DNA of 64,000 nt, from NCBI GenBank assembly GCA_016705335.1, contig JADIYN010000013.1:62001-126000 (forward strand), written 5' to 3'. Shown one piece after another: positions 19,983-30,109 of this stretch (position 1 is its first letter; each line of letters starts with the position of its first letter). A program made the position numbers and the translations under genes. The notes under the pieces are model-generated. The model was not told where the DNA came from. It ran no database searches and saw nothing but the letters and a program-made list of their open reading frames with translations. Source of the DNA: Draconibacterium sp. (GTDB lineage: Bacteria; Bacteroidota; Bacteroidia; Bacteroidales; Prolixibacteraceae).

Positions 19983-20418
19983 ATTTTGAAATTTTTCATT
20001 AACAATTAAATTTTGATATATCGGTCAATATATAAATACCTAATCGTCTTTTATTAACAAAAAACAGTTGGGAATGTTTGATTAAAATTATTAGACAAAG
20101 CAGTTCGCACACATTGATTTTGAAAAAAATTGGACAGTTTGTCCCATATATAGAATTAGAATTTTATGGCACGAATTATTATATCACTGATTATTAGACA
20201 ATTAAATTTCTGGCCTCGTTATTGGAATACCTTAACTTCGAAGGGGTAGAATTCTTCTTTTAATGATTGGTTTTATGAAGGGGTTTGTAAATTATCAATT
20301 GAATCAAAAGCGTCCAAAGAATTCTACCTCTTTTTTCTTTTAGAAATTTCACAAAATTCATTTCTAATATTTCGATTAATTTTCAACTTGAAGTAACTTC
20401 ATTGAACCTGAAGAAAGG
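19983..20418. other. Intergenic region with a long-spaced inverted repeat
   Basis: No gene seen. GGTAGAATTCTT at 20245-20256 and AAGAATTCTACC at 20317-20328 are perfect 12-bp inverted repeats 60 bases apart. They might bound a small remnant element, but no transposase or target duplication is evident. Confidence 0.4.
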
Positions 20419-20913
20419 TCAGTTGATTTTTACAAATTTCATGATCATTGTCTGGTCACCCTCCTGATTAAAATTTGTACAGGTAAATTCAGTTGGACTA
20501 ATAAATTCAGCATGAAATTCTGACCAAACAACTTCAGGCATAAAATTGAAAACTATTTTTCCTGAGAAGGAATTTTTATTGCTGAAATTGCCAATCCATG
20601 TGAAATACCCACCATTTGGGTACAAAAGAAATCCTTTAAACTTACCGTCATTTGAATCAAAACTTATGTTATTGATATAAAAAGGTGATTTTTCCCCTTT
20701 TATTACCCTTGAAACTTCGATTACAAAAGCAGCCCCATATTCCCGACATTCCCTCACTTCAAGACTATCTGTACCAACTTCGGCCTGCCACGTACCAACA
20801 AATTGTTTGTAAAATTCCATTTGGTTCAGTTTTGCCTGTTTGGGTTGAGCATTCAAATAAACAGTGTTGAAAGAAAATAACAGGATAGTTAAAGTGTTGA
20901 TTAATGGTTTCAT
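20419..20913 (-). CDS. Secreted small protein with a lipocalin-like start
   Basis: 164 residues from the ATG at 20913, chosen because it begins a signal peptide (MKPLINTLTILLFSFN... ending NAQ); a longer frame adds 16 residues without merit. The mature region has FVGTWQAEVG, then beta strands (FKGFLLYPNGGYFTWIGNF, FSGKIVFNF, MIMKFVKIN). It resembles DUF1579/lipocalin-like proteins that bind small hydrophobic ligands. Function unknown. Confidence 0.6.
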   Translation of the reverse strand: MKPLINTLTILLFSFNTVYLNAQPKQAKLNQMEFYKQFVGTWQAEVGTDSLEVRECREYGAAFVIEVSRVIKGEKSPFYINNISFDSNDGKFKGFLLYPNGGYFTWIGNFSNKNSFSGKIVFNFMPEVVWSEFHAEFISPTEFTCTNFNQEGDQTMIMKFVKIN

Positions 20914-21087
20914 GGCAATATGGTTTAATGTTAATCGATATAACCAAAAATATAAATACAAGTTAAAGCATTTACAAATCTAAATCAATTCCTTTTGTCA
21001 TGAATTTGATATACAGGAACAAATAATGTTCCCGACTTGAAATGGTTAACGAAAGTAAGGGACGTTTTTTTCTATTTTAAAATAAAA

Positions 21088-23464
21088 TTAGAATTCCCAG
21101 GTAACTTTTGCCCCAAACATTTGAGGTGCACTGGGCACAAAAGTTGGCACGCCAAATAAACTGCCTGTATTTCCACCACTTGTAACATATTTTTCGCCGA
21201 GTACATTAGTAGCGTAAACCGAAAGTACAAGTTTCGGATCTGACAATTTTAATCCACCGTTTATGTTCAGCAAACCATAAGCATCCTGATCAAGTCCCTC
21301 GGTATTTGCATCCGTAAACCAGATATGTGTTTTGAAAGAATAAGAAGGCGAAACATAAAACTGAATGGTTTTGGTAATGTTAAACTGCGCATTAAAACCA
21401 GCTGTAAAACTATGTTCAGGAGCCAGGCTGAATTGGTTTCCGGAATATTCCTGCGCCAGACCATCAGTGTTTGTTGAATCGAAAGCTGAATGCAGCCATG
21501 CATAATTTCCGAAAAGTTCCAGTTGTTTAACAACAGCAACATTTACAGACGCTTCTGCTCCGTATGTGGTAGCTTTTCCGCCATCAATAACTATGTAATT
21601 ATTATCCTTCCACGCATTGCTCTGAAAATTTTTGTATTTCTGGTAAAATCCAACAACATCAACAAAAGCACGTTCAAAAAAGGATGCCTTTAAACCAGCA
21701 TCGAAATTGTTTAAAATCTCGGCATCAAGAATTTGTTTTTCTCCGGTGGAAGTAAATTGCAAAACATTTGGCCGCCGACCACGTGAGTAATTGGCAAATA
21801 CATTTCCATATTCGTTAAACTTGTATTGCAATCCTGCTTTGCCCGTAACAGAAAGCGTATTTTTACTAATTTCCTGTAAAGCAGATGGTTTAAAAAACAG
21901 GTTAGGCGAACTTCCGGTTAAATTTCCCAACATTGAGGGATCGCCGCCAACCATTTCTGCTTCATTATTTAATTTGTACATATCAAAAACTCCACGAACT
22001 CCAACATTTACAAAAATTTTACGCGTAAGTTGATAAGTAACTTCCATAAATGCCTCTGCTGATTGATTTGTTGCATTGCTACTGGTTTCCTCCTGATGAT
22101 TTGTTGGAAGTGGCATTCCAGCTAATGGACCCAACATGGGGTCATTCGGAACAGCAGCAATTACAATCGGTTGTCCATCGGGAGAAACAGGCATTGGCGG
22201 TTGAAGAAAAAACAGGCTTGCAAATTGCTGTTCGTTGGGTGAAAACCAATAATTCTGATTGGCTTTTTCGCGCCAGTAGCTTGCGCCAAGCGAGCCAATC
22301 AGCCTGCTGTTTTGCGAAAAATTTCCACGAATTTCCTGGTAAAACTGATCAGCACCTGAAGTTTCGGCCATATCAATTGCTGCAGAGGCAGTTCCATCAC
22401 CATCCCACCGTGCATTTGAGTTTCCTTTTCGGTATGAAGTTATTGAAGACCAGGAAGTATTTTCGTTGATATAATATTTATAATTTAATGTTGCGTCAAA
22501 GAAATCCTTTCCGGTTCCCAGGTTTTTGCCTTGTTCAAGCGATGCGACCCCGCTAAATACATCAGTTACCCCATTTTTGTTTGGAAACTGTTTGCTCATA
22601 AATGCAATTCCGGGAGTATCATCTTTCTGGTAATTCAAAACCAAATCGATTTTGTGGTTCCAAACCGGAACAAATCGGGCTGAAAATCTTCCAGCAACAG
22701 TATTTTTTCCATTCAAAGTTCCGCCAAAGGTATTTTCGACATAACCATCACGTGCACTATAAATTCCGGCTGCACGGACAAAAAGTTTATCTTCAATTAC
22801 AGAGACATTTACCGCCGCACGAAGTTCCTTTTGCTTGTAACTTCCATAACCGGCAGTTACTGTTCCTCCGGTTGAATTGGTAGGCATTTTACTTATAAAA
22901 TGCACAGCGCCCGTTGTGCTCCACGACCAAACAAGGTATTTTGCGGGCCTTTTAAAACTTCAACCCGTTCCATATCGAAAAGTTAATATTCAAACGTTCA
23001 ATTGTGTTTGCAGTAACCGCAGAAATTGCTGCCGGTACATCAAGGATTTGCTGTTCACGTTTTTGTGCAAATACTGTAACCGGTTCAAGATGAATATTAT
23101 CCTTTGTCAGCATAATATCTTTGTAATTCTGACCATTACGAATTTCCAAATCGGTAGTATGTGTTTCAAATCCAACAAATGAAACCCTGATACGCGCTTT
23201 TCCTGTAACTAAGTTTTCAATAATAAATTCACCAACTTCATTTGTATTCACCCCTTTTATAGTTCCGTCGATTGTAACACTCGCACCGGCGACAGGGTTT
23301 TCATCTTCATCATAAACCGATCCGCGTAAAAAACAACAGGTAATTGTTGCGAAACCTGTTCTACATCCTGTATTTTCGTTTTACTTTACCCTTTGTTTTG
23401 GATTGACCTAAAAAGAAGTGATTGTTACAATTGAAAGGATTACAATTACAAAAAGTTGTTTCAT
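21088..23464 (-). pseudogene. TonB-dependent receptor, damaged in the plug domain
   Basis: The start MKQLFVIVILSIVT is at 23464. A carboxypeptidase-like regulatory domain follows (DEDENPVAGASVTIDGT, VGEFIIENLVTG, VSFVGFETHTTDL), then the plug start (REQQILDVPAAISAVTANTIERLNIN). The plug then jumps straight to FDMERVEVLKGPQNTLFGRG, so some 60-70 residues expected between these points are absent at about 22980. The 600-residue barrel (21088-22905) is intact and ends in WEF. Several small indels also break 23250-23410 and 22905-22950. It resembles siderophore or vitamin receptors. The internal loss is larger than a homopolymer error, so a true pseudogene or an assembly gap is possible. Confidence 0.75.
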
Positions 23465-23574
23465 GGCTTAAATGTTAATTCTTGAAAATAAACGTGCGAT
23501 TTAAATAAAATTGTTTTGAGGCAGTGTGATTTTAGTTCCAAATTTTAAAAAACATAATATTTCGTAACAATAGC

Positions 23575-24054
23575 TTAATTTTTTTTTACTGAATAAACCG
23601 GCATCTTTAACCAAATTGAAAACTCATCCATACTGTCTTGTGCAGCTTGCTGGGTTTTACAACTCTTTAACGGAAATGCTGGTTTTTTTGATTTGTTGAC
23701 AAGGTAAACCCTGAAATCGTTTTTTGTTGATAGACTTTCACGGTTTGAACGACTGAAAGTTTTATAAACTTTTCGCATTGGGACAAGTGTTAGCCCCTTG
23801 TATTTTTCGAGAGATTCCCAGTTTCCCCTCCTCAAAAATCCAAATACCATGTAATATGGTTTTATCATCCGTTTATCAGTGTCAATCTCAATTCCCGAAT
23901 AGGTGAACAGCAAAAATGCTGCAATTAAAAAACTTAGTGTTCCGAATATCCAGTGATAGGTAAGCATCAGAATTACAGTAACTGCAAAGAAAGTTGCACC
24001 CATTATTACAAGTGGACCACTAAATGTTCTTTCAATTTTATTGTCGATTAGCAT
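23575..24054 (-). CDS. Small membrane protein
   Basis: 159 residues with two helices at about 15-32 and 34-50 (PLVIMGATFFAVTVILML, WIFGTLSFLIAAFLLFTYSG), then a cytoplasmic domain with beta strands (DKRMIKPYYMVFGFLRRGNWESLEKYKGLTLVP). The layout resembles membrane PH-like proteins. It lies 11 bases after the glycosylase gene and is likely co-transcribed with it. Function unknown. Confidence 0.55.
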   Translation of the reverse strand: MLIDNKIERTFSGPLVIMGATFFAVTVILMLTYHWIFGTLSFLIAAFLLFTYSGIEIDTDKRMIKPYYMVFGFLRRGNWESLEKYKGLTLVPMRKVYKTFSRSNRESLSTKNDFRVYLVNKSKKPAFPLKSCKTQQAAQDSMDEFSIWLKMPVYSVKKN

Positions 24055-24065
24055 TATTATACCGA

Positions 24066-24701
24066 TTATTCAAGTTTCAATTTTCTCCTTTCAATGTAAC
24101 TGTGCCACAAAATATAGGTAGCCACCGACTGAAAAGGACTGAATTTTTTCATAAAACTAACGATTTCTTCTTTTGAAAAAGTAGCTGGAACAAGGTCAAG
24201 TTCATAAACTGATTTTATGGTTGCCAAATCGCCCGGGGGAAAAATATCAGCAAAATGAAGACTCATTAACAAATACATATCAATAGTCCAGTTTCCAATA
24301 CCTTTTAATTTTATCAGTGTCGATCTGATTTCATGTTCCGATAAATTATTCAGCTCATTTAAATCAAGATTACCGGATATGATTTCGACGGCAAGATTTC
24401 TTGTATAAATAATTTTTTGCCTGCTAAAATAACAAGCCCTCAAATCGTCCTCATTTAGATTGACAAAATTTTCAGGAGTTACCATTCCAATCTTTTCAAC
24501 GAGTTTGTTGTAGGCAGCCTTTGCCGAAGCAAGCGAAACCTGCTGTTCTAAAATGGTGAGTATTAAAGTGGCAAAATTTGGTTCGCGGTGCCAAAAAGGT
24601 GGGTAATCAAACTTCGTAATTACAGGTTTTAACTTTGGTTCGATATTTACACACCAACCACATAATTCTAGAAAATGTTGTTTGTTTTCGATTTTGGTCA
24701 T
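24066..24701 (-). CDS. AlkA-type DNA-3-methyladenine glycosylase (HhH-GPD)
   Basis: 211 residues. It has the helix-hairpin-helix LKGIGNWTIDMYLL (about 132-145), then PPGDLATIKSVYEL with the conserved catalytic aspartate (GD). N-terminal helices include FATLILTILEQQVSLASA, typical of AlkA/MAG enzymes. Such enzymes excise alkylated purines in base excision repair. It lacks the N-terminal beta domain of E. coli AlkA, as in shorter family members. No FeS cysteines at the C-terminus, arguing against endonuclease III. Confidence 0.88.
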   Translation of the reverse strand: MTKIENKQHFLELCGWCVNIEPKLKPVITKFDYPPFWHREPNFATLILTILEQQVSLASAKAAYNKLVEKIGMVTPENFVNLNEDDLRACYFSRQKIIYTRNLAVEIISGNLDLNELNNLSEHEIRSTLIKLKGIGNWTIDMYLLMSLHFADIFPPGDLATIKSVYELDLVPATFSKEEIVSFMKKFSPFQSVATYILWHSYIERRKLKLE

Positions 24702-24765
24702 TCTTCAAAATTAGGAATCAAAAAAGTTGAAAGATATTTACACGGATAATTATACCAAATAAAAA

Positions 24766-24814
24766 AATAAGAAAGTATTCCCTGAAAATGCTGCCATTTG
24801 AATACTTTCTTATT
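24766..24814 (-). terminator. Rho-independent terminator of the NIPSNAP gene
   Basis: A perfect 15-bp stem (24766-24780 with 24800-24814) with a 19-nt loop, followed on the minus strand by a T run. It lies about 60 bases after the stop of the gene at 24873. Confidence 0.8.
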
Positions 24815-24872
24815 TACTAAAAATCACCCGCATTTTAACGGGGAGTACATTGAAATACCAAACAAACAATGC

Positions 24873-25664
24873 TTAAATATCAGAATAATCAGTTGGATTA
24901 CACATCCATTTATCAATGTGCGACACTGTATTTTTATATTCTTCCATGCCTGAAAGTTTTTTCCAATCGGGGTGATCGCGAAATAATTTCCAATGATCTT
25001 CGTTCGACTGCATATTTTCGTAGCTTGTCATATACATCAGGTTTGGCATTTGGCTTCCCGAAATTACTTCGCCATAAAACACTGCATTTGCACCAATACT
25101 TTTAAATATTCCGGTTTCACCGCCTTCGTTAAACATTTCAACTTTTTTAAGGTAAATTTTTTCGGTTGCACTTTGGTAACTGCGCAACTCAAATATTTGT
25201 TCGCTTTTTGGAGTTGTAAATTTTGGCACAAACAAATCGGGTTGTTTAGCAAATGCTTTTAACAAAATCGATTCAATCCGTTCGTATGGCGGATTATCAA
25301 ACGCAGCATTAATATAACCGGCAGCACCCGATTGGTATTCCTTGTCTTTTGATAAGCTTGTCTCAATTTTTTCAATTTGTGACATTTCTTTTAACGGGAT
25401 TAATACAAAAACTTTTGTACCAACTGCAGGGTCATCAGCTTTTGGTTTGAAAACTCCAACGGTAGCAATTCCTGCCCGGTGCATTGCCGGAATGTAGGCG
25501 GTTTTCAGGTAGTTGTCAATGCTTTTTTCCTGGTCAGCATTTTTAATTGTATAAACTTTTATCTGATAATAATCACGTGCAGAAAGTGTTGAACTGATCA
25601 TAAATACCAGAAAGAAGACCAAAACTGACAATAATCCTGAAACTGATTTTTTTGTTGATTTCAT
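24873..25664 (-). CDS. NIPSNAP family secreted protein
   Basis: 263 residues with a signal peptide (cleavage near TLSARD). Two ferredoxin-like alpha/beta barrel halves follow: YYQIKVYTIKNADQEKSIDNYLK near 32 and IFELRSYQSATEKIYLKKVEMF near 160, the typical NIPSNAP duplication. A conserved WKLFRDHPDWKKL lies near 230. Bacterial members are often next to catabolic genes, but no activity is established. Single gene with its own terminator. Confidence 0.85.
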   Translation of the reverse strand: MKSTKKSVSGLLSVLVFFLVFMISSTLSARDYYQIKVYTIKNADQEKSIDNYLKTAYIPAMHRAGIATVGVFKPKADDPAVGTKVFVLIPLKEMSQIEKIETSLSKDKEYQSGAAGYINAAFDNPPYERIESILLKAFAKQPDLFVPKFTTPKSEQIFELRSYQSATEKIYLKKVEMFNEGGETGIFKSIGANAVFYGEVISGSQMPNLMYMTSYENMQSNEDHWKLFRDHPDWKKLSGMEEYKNTVSHIDKWMCNPTDYSDI

Positions 25665-25807
25665 AACAATTTGATTTAGATTTTTTGGTTTAAACTGAGG
25701 TGAAAGTAGTGAAAATTTGAAAAAGAATTGCCACAGATTTATAAATTATAATTGCCACAGATTCACAGATTAAAAAACTTTATTGTTAAAATTCATTCGG
25801 ATGGACG

Positions 25808-27010
25808 TTAATTTCTTTGCATAATGATTTTCCCCTTCGTTTTAACATCACTGATAAACCTGGAAATCTGCCGTTTGTATTGCGGAATATAAAATTCATT
25901 GTGTGCTTCACTCAATAACTTTTTCAGTGGAATTTCATTTGGAACTTTTGAAAGATCAATTTTTTCGAGATTTTCTTTAAACGCCTGATCACCCGGCAAC
26001 CAGTGATTTCTGTCTTCGAAAGTTTTGTAGCGGTATTTCCCAAAATCGCTCATATCGTAACACTTCCACAATTTGCGCAACCTTAAAATTTCAGAAATAT
26101 TAATACCCGACGGGTCGTTTTCAAGTTCAAATCCATCGTAATCTGAGTAAGGATCATCTTTCAAAAATCCGTCAAGTTTGAGTTTTATATTTTGCTCCTG
26201 TTCAGTCCATTTAGATGGAAAAATTCCTTTCATTTCGTCGAATTGCGAAGCTTCTGTTAATCCGAAAGTAAGTGTGTGGATTGACTCTTTTTGCAGATTG
26301 AACCGTGTATTCCACTGAATTGGAGTTAAAGGAGAGGTTGCATTTTTTACTTTTTTAGGTGCTTTGAAAAGCTGCCCGCCTTTGTCGTTTGGTGAAATTA
26401 TAAAAACTCCCATGTCCCGCGCGTTTGCAGCAGCAACAGCTTTTTCATTCCGCTGGTTGAAATAGTAATAATGCAGGTTTACAAATTCAAATAAACCTGT
26501 ATCAATGGCTTTAATTATCGTATTTAGAGGAGCATGTGTGCTGAATCCAACATGTTTTATAATTCCCTCTTCTTTCATTTTCAGCAACTCTTCAACCGGA
26601 CCACCTGTTTTACACGCCTGCTGCATAATTTCATCGTTGTTCATTCCATGCCAGCCATAAAAATCGAGATAATCAGTTTGTAAATCTTTGATTTGAATTT
26701 CAACTTTTTCACGAATTTCGGCTGCGCTAAAAAAATGTCCTTTTGTCATCAAATGATAGGAATTGCGTGGGATTTTCAACTCTTCATTTAAAACTTTGCC
26801 ATAAACTGTTTCACTTTTTTTATAACCCCAGGCAGTTTCAATGTGGTTTATACCTGCTTCAAATGCCAGTTGAACAACTTCACGACATTGTTCAAAAGTT
26901 GCTTCAGGGATTTCGCGGCGTGGTTCTTCCCAGCCATTTTTAAACCGCATCCCTCCCAAAGTAATTACACTGAGAAGTTTTTCAGTTTTCCCAAAACGGC
27001 GATATTCCAT
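25808..27010 (-). CDS. Aldo/keto reductase family protein
   Basis: 400 residues from the ATG at 27010, chosen because MEYRRFGKTEKLLSVITLGG is the usual family start; an upstream in-frame extension lacks similarity. TIM-barrel signatures: GINHIETAWGYKKSETVYGKVL (catalytic Asp replaced by Glu in IETA, Tyr retained), HLMTKGHFF, DYLDFYGWHGMNN and HVGFSTHAPL. The C-terminal 100 residues are an extra domain with RLRKLWKCYDMSDFGKYRYK, as seen in the ferredoxin-like AKR subfamily but without the FeS cysteines. Likely NAD(P)H-dependent oxidoreductase; substrate unknown. Confidence 0.85.
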   Translation of the reverse strand: MEYRRFGKTEKLLSVITLGGMRFKNGWEEPRREIPEATFEQCREVVQLAFEAGINHIETAWGYKKSETVYGKVLNEELKIPRNSYHLMTKGHFFSAAEIREKVEIQIKDLQTDYLDFYGWHGMNNDEIMQQACKTGGPVEELLKMKEEGIIKHVGFSTHAPLNTIIKAIDTGLFEFVNLHYYYFNQRNEKAVAAANARDMGVFIISPNDKGGQLFKAPKKVKNATSPLTPIQWNTRFNLQKESIHTLTFGLTEASQFDEMKGIFPSKWTEQEQNIKLKLDGFLKDDPYSDYDGFELENDPSGINISEILRLRKLWKCYDMSDFGKYRYKTFEDRNHWLPGDQAFKENLEKIDLSKVPNEIPLKKLLSEAHNEFYIPQYKRQISRFISDVKTKGKIIMQRN

Positions 27011-27221
27011 TCCCGGCTTATTATTTAGTATTTCCAAAGCAGTAAAATTTAGTTTCTGAATAAACAAAGTTTTATTTTTTGTTTTGCTAAGATAAACACC
27101 CAAACAAAATAGTTGTTCGATTTTTTTTGAATTAACAGGTTGCCGTTAAAAGCGTTTTGGCAGCGAAAATAAAAAAATTCTGAAGTAATAAATATTGTAA
27201 TTTTACCCTTGCCTGTTAAAA

Positions 27222-28094
27222 ATGAAATTCAATATGAAAAAATTAAAAATTACTTTAATGATTTTGTTTTGTGCTTTGTTCGCTAATTTTTTGTTGGCAA
27301 ACAATTTTTACGAAACAAAAACTGCAAAGATAAACGGTGACGAAAAGGTGCGGTATGTGGACAAGATCTTTGAAAATATTACAATTCAGAAGGATGTAGT
27401 TTTTGGTGAGTCGGTTACTTCAACAGGAACAAAACAAAACCTTGCTCTCGATATTTATTCTCCTGAAAACGATAATTTGGAAAACAGGCCCGTAATAGTT
27501 TGGATTCATGGAGGTGGTTTTAGGTTTGGAAACGATAAAACCCAATCGTATATAGTTGAAATGGCCAAACGATTTGCCCTAAAAGGATTTGTTTGTTTAG
27601 CAATTGATTACCGGTTAAGAGAAAATCCAAAAGATGATCCCAAAGGCACTATTTCCGATGCAGTGGAAGATGCGGTTAAAGGACTTGACTGGCTTCGGGA
27701 AAACGGGAAACTGTTAAAAGTTGATGTTTCGAAAATAATTATTGCAGGTGGTTCAGCGGGAGGAATGCTCGGTTGCAATTTGTGTTTTAATGACAGACCT
27801 GACAACAAAAATGATAAAAAAGGAGTTGTGGCATTTGTTGATTTATGGGGAACTCCCGATGAAATTTGGGGCCAACTGGATATTGATAAAAACGATCCGC
27901 CAACGATTATTGTACACGGAACTGAAGACAAACTTGTTTCTTACAGCAATTCAATTCAACTGACTGAAAAATTAAAATCAATGCAAGTAACACACGAATT
28001 GATTACCATTAAAGATGCTGGCCATACTCCGGTTAAATATATCGATGAATTTGAAAAGAAAATTGCGGATTTTCTGTTTAAATTAATTCTTTAA
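27222..28094 (+). CDS. Secreted alpha/beta hydrolase (carboxylesterase-like)
   Basis: 290 residues with a signal peptide (either Met 1 or Met 5; cleavage near FLLAN). Esterase features: HGGGFRFG oxyanion loop (about 92-99), nucleophile elbow GGSAGG (Ser near 184), the acid in DPPTIIVHGTEDKLV and the histidine in DAGHTPV. It belongs to the BD-FAE/hormone-sensitive-lipase-like group that often deacetylates plant polysaccharides, which would fit the GH genes in this window. Single gene. Confidence 0.88.
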   Translation: MKFNMKKLKITLMILFCALFANFLLANNFYETKTAKINGDEKVRYVDKIFENITIQKDVVFGESVTSTGTKQNLALDIYSPENDNLENRPVIVWIHGGGFRFGNDKTQSYIVEMAKRFALKGFVCLAIDYRLRENPKDDPKGTISDAVEDAVKGLDWLRENGKLLKVDVSKIIIAGGSAGGMLGCNLCFNDRPDNKNDKKGVVAFVDLWGTPDEIWGQLDIDKNDPPTIIVHGTEDKLVSYSNSIQLTEKLKSMQVTHELITIKDAGHTPVKYIDEFEKKIADFLFKLIL

Positions 28095-28228
28095 AATGTT
28101 TCAAATCCGAAAACAACAGGTTCAACCTAACGAATAACACCTTCGACCTTTTAAAATTTCATGGCTGCATGCCCCGACTTATTTTTGACTCATAATTTAA
28201 TAAGTCATTCATTTAAAATTAAAAAGTC

Positions 28229-28816
28229 ATGAAAACAAAAGTTCTGCTGGTAACAGCAATTATGTTGGTTTCTCTTTTGAACACCAACGCACAGGAAAAA
28301 GAAAAACATTTTGGATTTGAATTGAGTAGTGGTGCTTCGATTGCCGTAACAAAACCCGGGAGCACAACACTAAATCCCGGTTTTGGGTTCGAAGGTATTT
28401 TTCATTACAGTTTTTTGCCACACACCGGAGTTTATGCAGGTTGGGGCTGGAATTGTTTTGGAGCCGATGAATCGTTTGCAGGAAACGATGTTTGTTTCGA
28501 AGAAACCGGATATGTTTTGGGACTTCAGTTTAAACACCCGATTGGAGAAAGTGCAGCATCGTATTATTTAAGGGCAGGCGGTTTGTACAATCACATCGAA
28601 ATTGAAAATTCAGATGGCGATATTACCCACGACAGTGGTCATGGATTGGGATGGCAGCTTGCAGGTGGAATTGAATTTGATCTCGGTAAAAACTGGAGTT
28701 TAACTCCCGGTGTAAAATTCAATTCATTAAACCGTGATGTTGAAAACGAAGGAGTAAATGTGCCGTTGGATTTGAATTATCTCCAACTTCGCGTGGGCAT
28801 CATTAAAAAATTCTGA
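28229..28816 (+). CDS. Outer-membrane beta-barrel protein
   Basis: 195 residues with a signal peptide (ending NTNAQE). About eight amphipathic strands follow (FGFELSSGASIAV, FGFEGIFHYSFL, VYAGWGWNCF, YVLGLQFKHPI, YYLRAGGLYNHIEI, WQLAGGIEFDL, LTPGVKFNSL), ending LRVGIIKKF with terminal Phe. Typical of small OmpA/OmpX-like eight-strand barrels of Bacteroidota. Function unknown. Confidence 0.82.
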   Translation: MKTKVLLVTAIMLVSLLNTNAQEKEKHFGFELSSGASIAVTKPGSTTLNPGFGFEGIFHYSFLPHTGVYAGWGWNCFGADESFAGNDVCFEETGYVLGLQFKHPIGESAASYYLRAGGLYNHIEIENSDGDITHDSGHGLGWQLAGGIEFDLGKNWSLTPGVKFNSLNRDVENEGVNVPLDLNYLQLRVGIIKKF

Positions 28817-28833
28817 AACGCCACAGTTTTATT

Positions 28834-28873
28834 GGTTTTTAGGGAATGCAAAAATTCGTGTTCCCTAAAAACC
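28834..28873 (+). terminator. Hairpin after the barrel gene
   Basis: A perfect 13-bp stem (28834-28846 and 28861-28873) with a 14-nt loop begins 18 bases after the stop. There is no long T run beyond the arm's own sequence, so termination is likely but not certain. Confidence 0.6.
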
Positions 28874-28893
28874 TGATAAGACATAAAGGATTT

Positions 28894-28977
28894 TGATTAT
28901 CGATTCCGGATTCTGCAAACCTGAAACCTGATTCTTGATTCTTGATTCCGGATACTTAATTCTTGATTCTTGATTTT
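28894..28977 (+). repeat. Short GATTCTTGATTC-type repeats
   Basis: The words ATTCTTGATTC and GATTCCGGAT recur several times in about 85 bases upstream of the histidine kinase gene. It is low-complexity spacer DNA with no coding potential. Confidence 0.6.
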
Positions 28978-29024
28978 AATGTCTCAATTCTAATTTAGTA
29001 TATTTAATGCTTAAATTTTGGGAA

Positions 29025-30109
29025 ATGATCTTTCGACAAATACACCGTCTTTTCTCGTTTAAAAAATTACTGATTTTATTGATTTCTCTTTCAGTGGGAA
29101 TTCAAATCATTGTAATTGTTTACAATCATTTTAGTGGATATTATGTTCTCGAAAATGTGCAACATTTCTTTTGCGTTTGTTGAGAGGAACATCGCTCAGT
29201 TTATTAGCCAGCTTTTTTATTGCCTACCCCGATTTATTTATGATTCAGTATTTAAACAAAACTTGTCAGTGGAGCCGGAAAATTATTCAACGGATTACTT
29301 TCCAGTTTTTCTTTGCGATTAGTTTGGCTGTACTAATTTCGATTTTGTTTACACTTTTTGCACATTCAATAAAAGCCTATGAACGGGATATTATGAATGT
29401 ACTTGTGAATAACGCATTAATTTTTTCGGTGGTAAATATTCTGGTTATGGCAATTCTTGAAGGTTGGATTGCGTTTAATGAAAGCCGTCACGCCAAACAA
29501 ATTGCAGATAATTTACAGGCCGAACTTTCGCAAATTAAGTTTGAAGTACTGAAAAGCCAAATCAATCCACATTTTATGTTCAACAGTTTAAACGTTTTGT
29601 CAGGGTTGATAAATAAAGACGTTAAAAAGGCCCAGCAATTTATCGATGAGTTTTCGCACATTTACCGCTATGTTTTGGAAACCATTGAACAGCCTGTTGC
29701 AACTGTAAGTAAAGAACTGGATTTTACAAGATCGTACCTTTTTCTTCAGCAAATCCGCTATGGAAAAGACTTAAGTTATTCAATAAATATTCCGGCTGAT
29801 TTGCTCGATTTATTTCTTCCACCCCTGTCGCTACAGGTAGTTTTGGAGAATGCAACCAAACACAATATTGTTAACGAAACAAAACCGCTGTACATTGAAA
29901 TTTATAACGAGGGGCTTTTTCTTATCATCAAAAACAACATCCAACCCAAAATATCAAAAGGAGTTTCAACCGGACTGGGACTAAAAAACCTTGTAAAACG
30001 ATATGCATTGATTTCTGACAAAGAACCTGAATTTAAAGTAAAAACCAATCATTATATTGCCTCACTTCCATTAATAAAACCTGAAACCGATGAACGTACT
30101 AATAATTGA
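29025..30109 (+). CDS. LytS-type sensor histidine kinase (frameshifted)
   Basis: About 361 residues after repair. The start ATG 29025 gives MIFRQIHRLFSFKKLLILL; one lost T near 29167 breaks the frame in HFFLRLLRG. Four N-terminal helices are followed by the His_kinase domain with the phospho-acceptor in KSQINPHFMFNSLNVLSGL, the N box LQVVLENATKHNIVN and the G box TGLGLKNLVKRY. It overlaps the response regulator by 20 bases, so the pair is co-translated. The signal is unknown; the membrane part has no extracytoplasmic domain, suggesting sensing within the bilayer. Confidence 0.9.

Noticed and set aside
28894..28977. Regulatory iteron array before the histidine kinase
   Set aside because: Spacing is irregular and the words are simple ATTC/GATT variants typical of spacer DNA.
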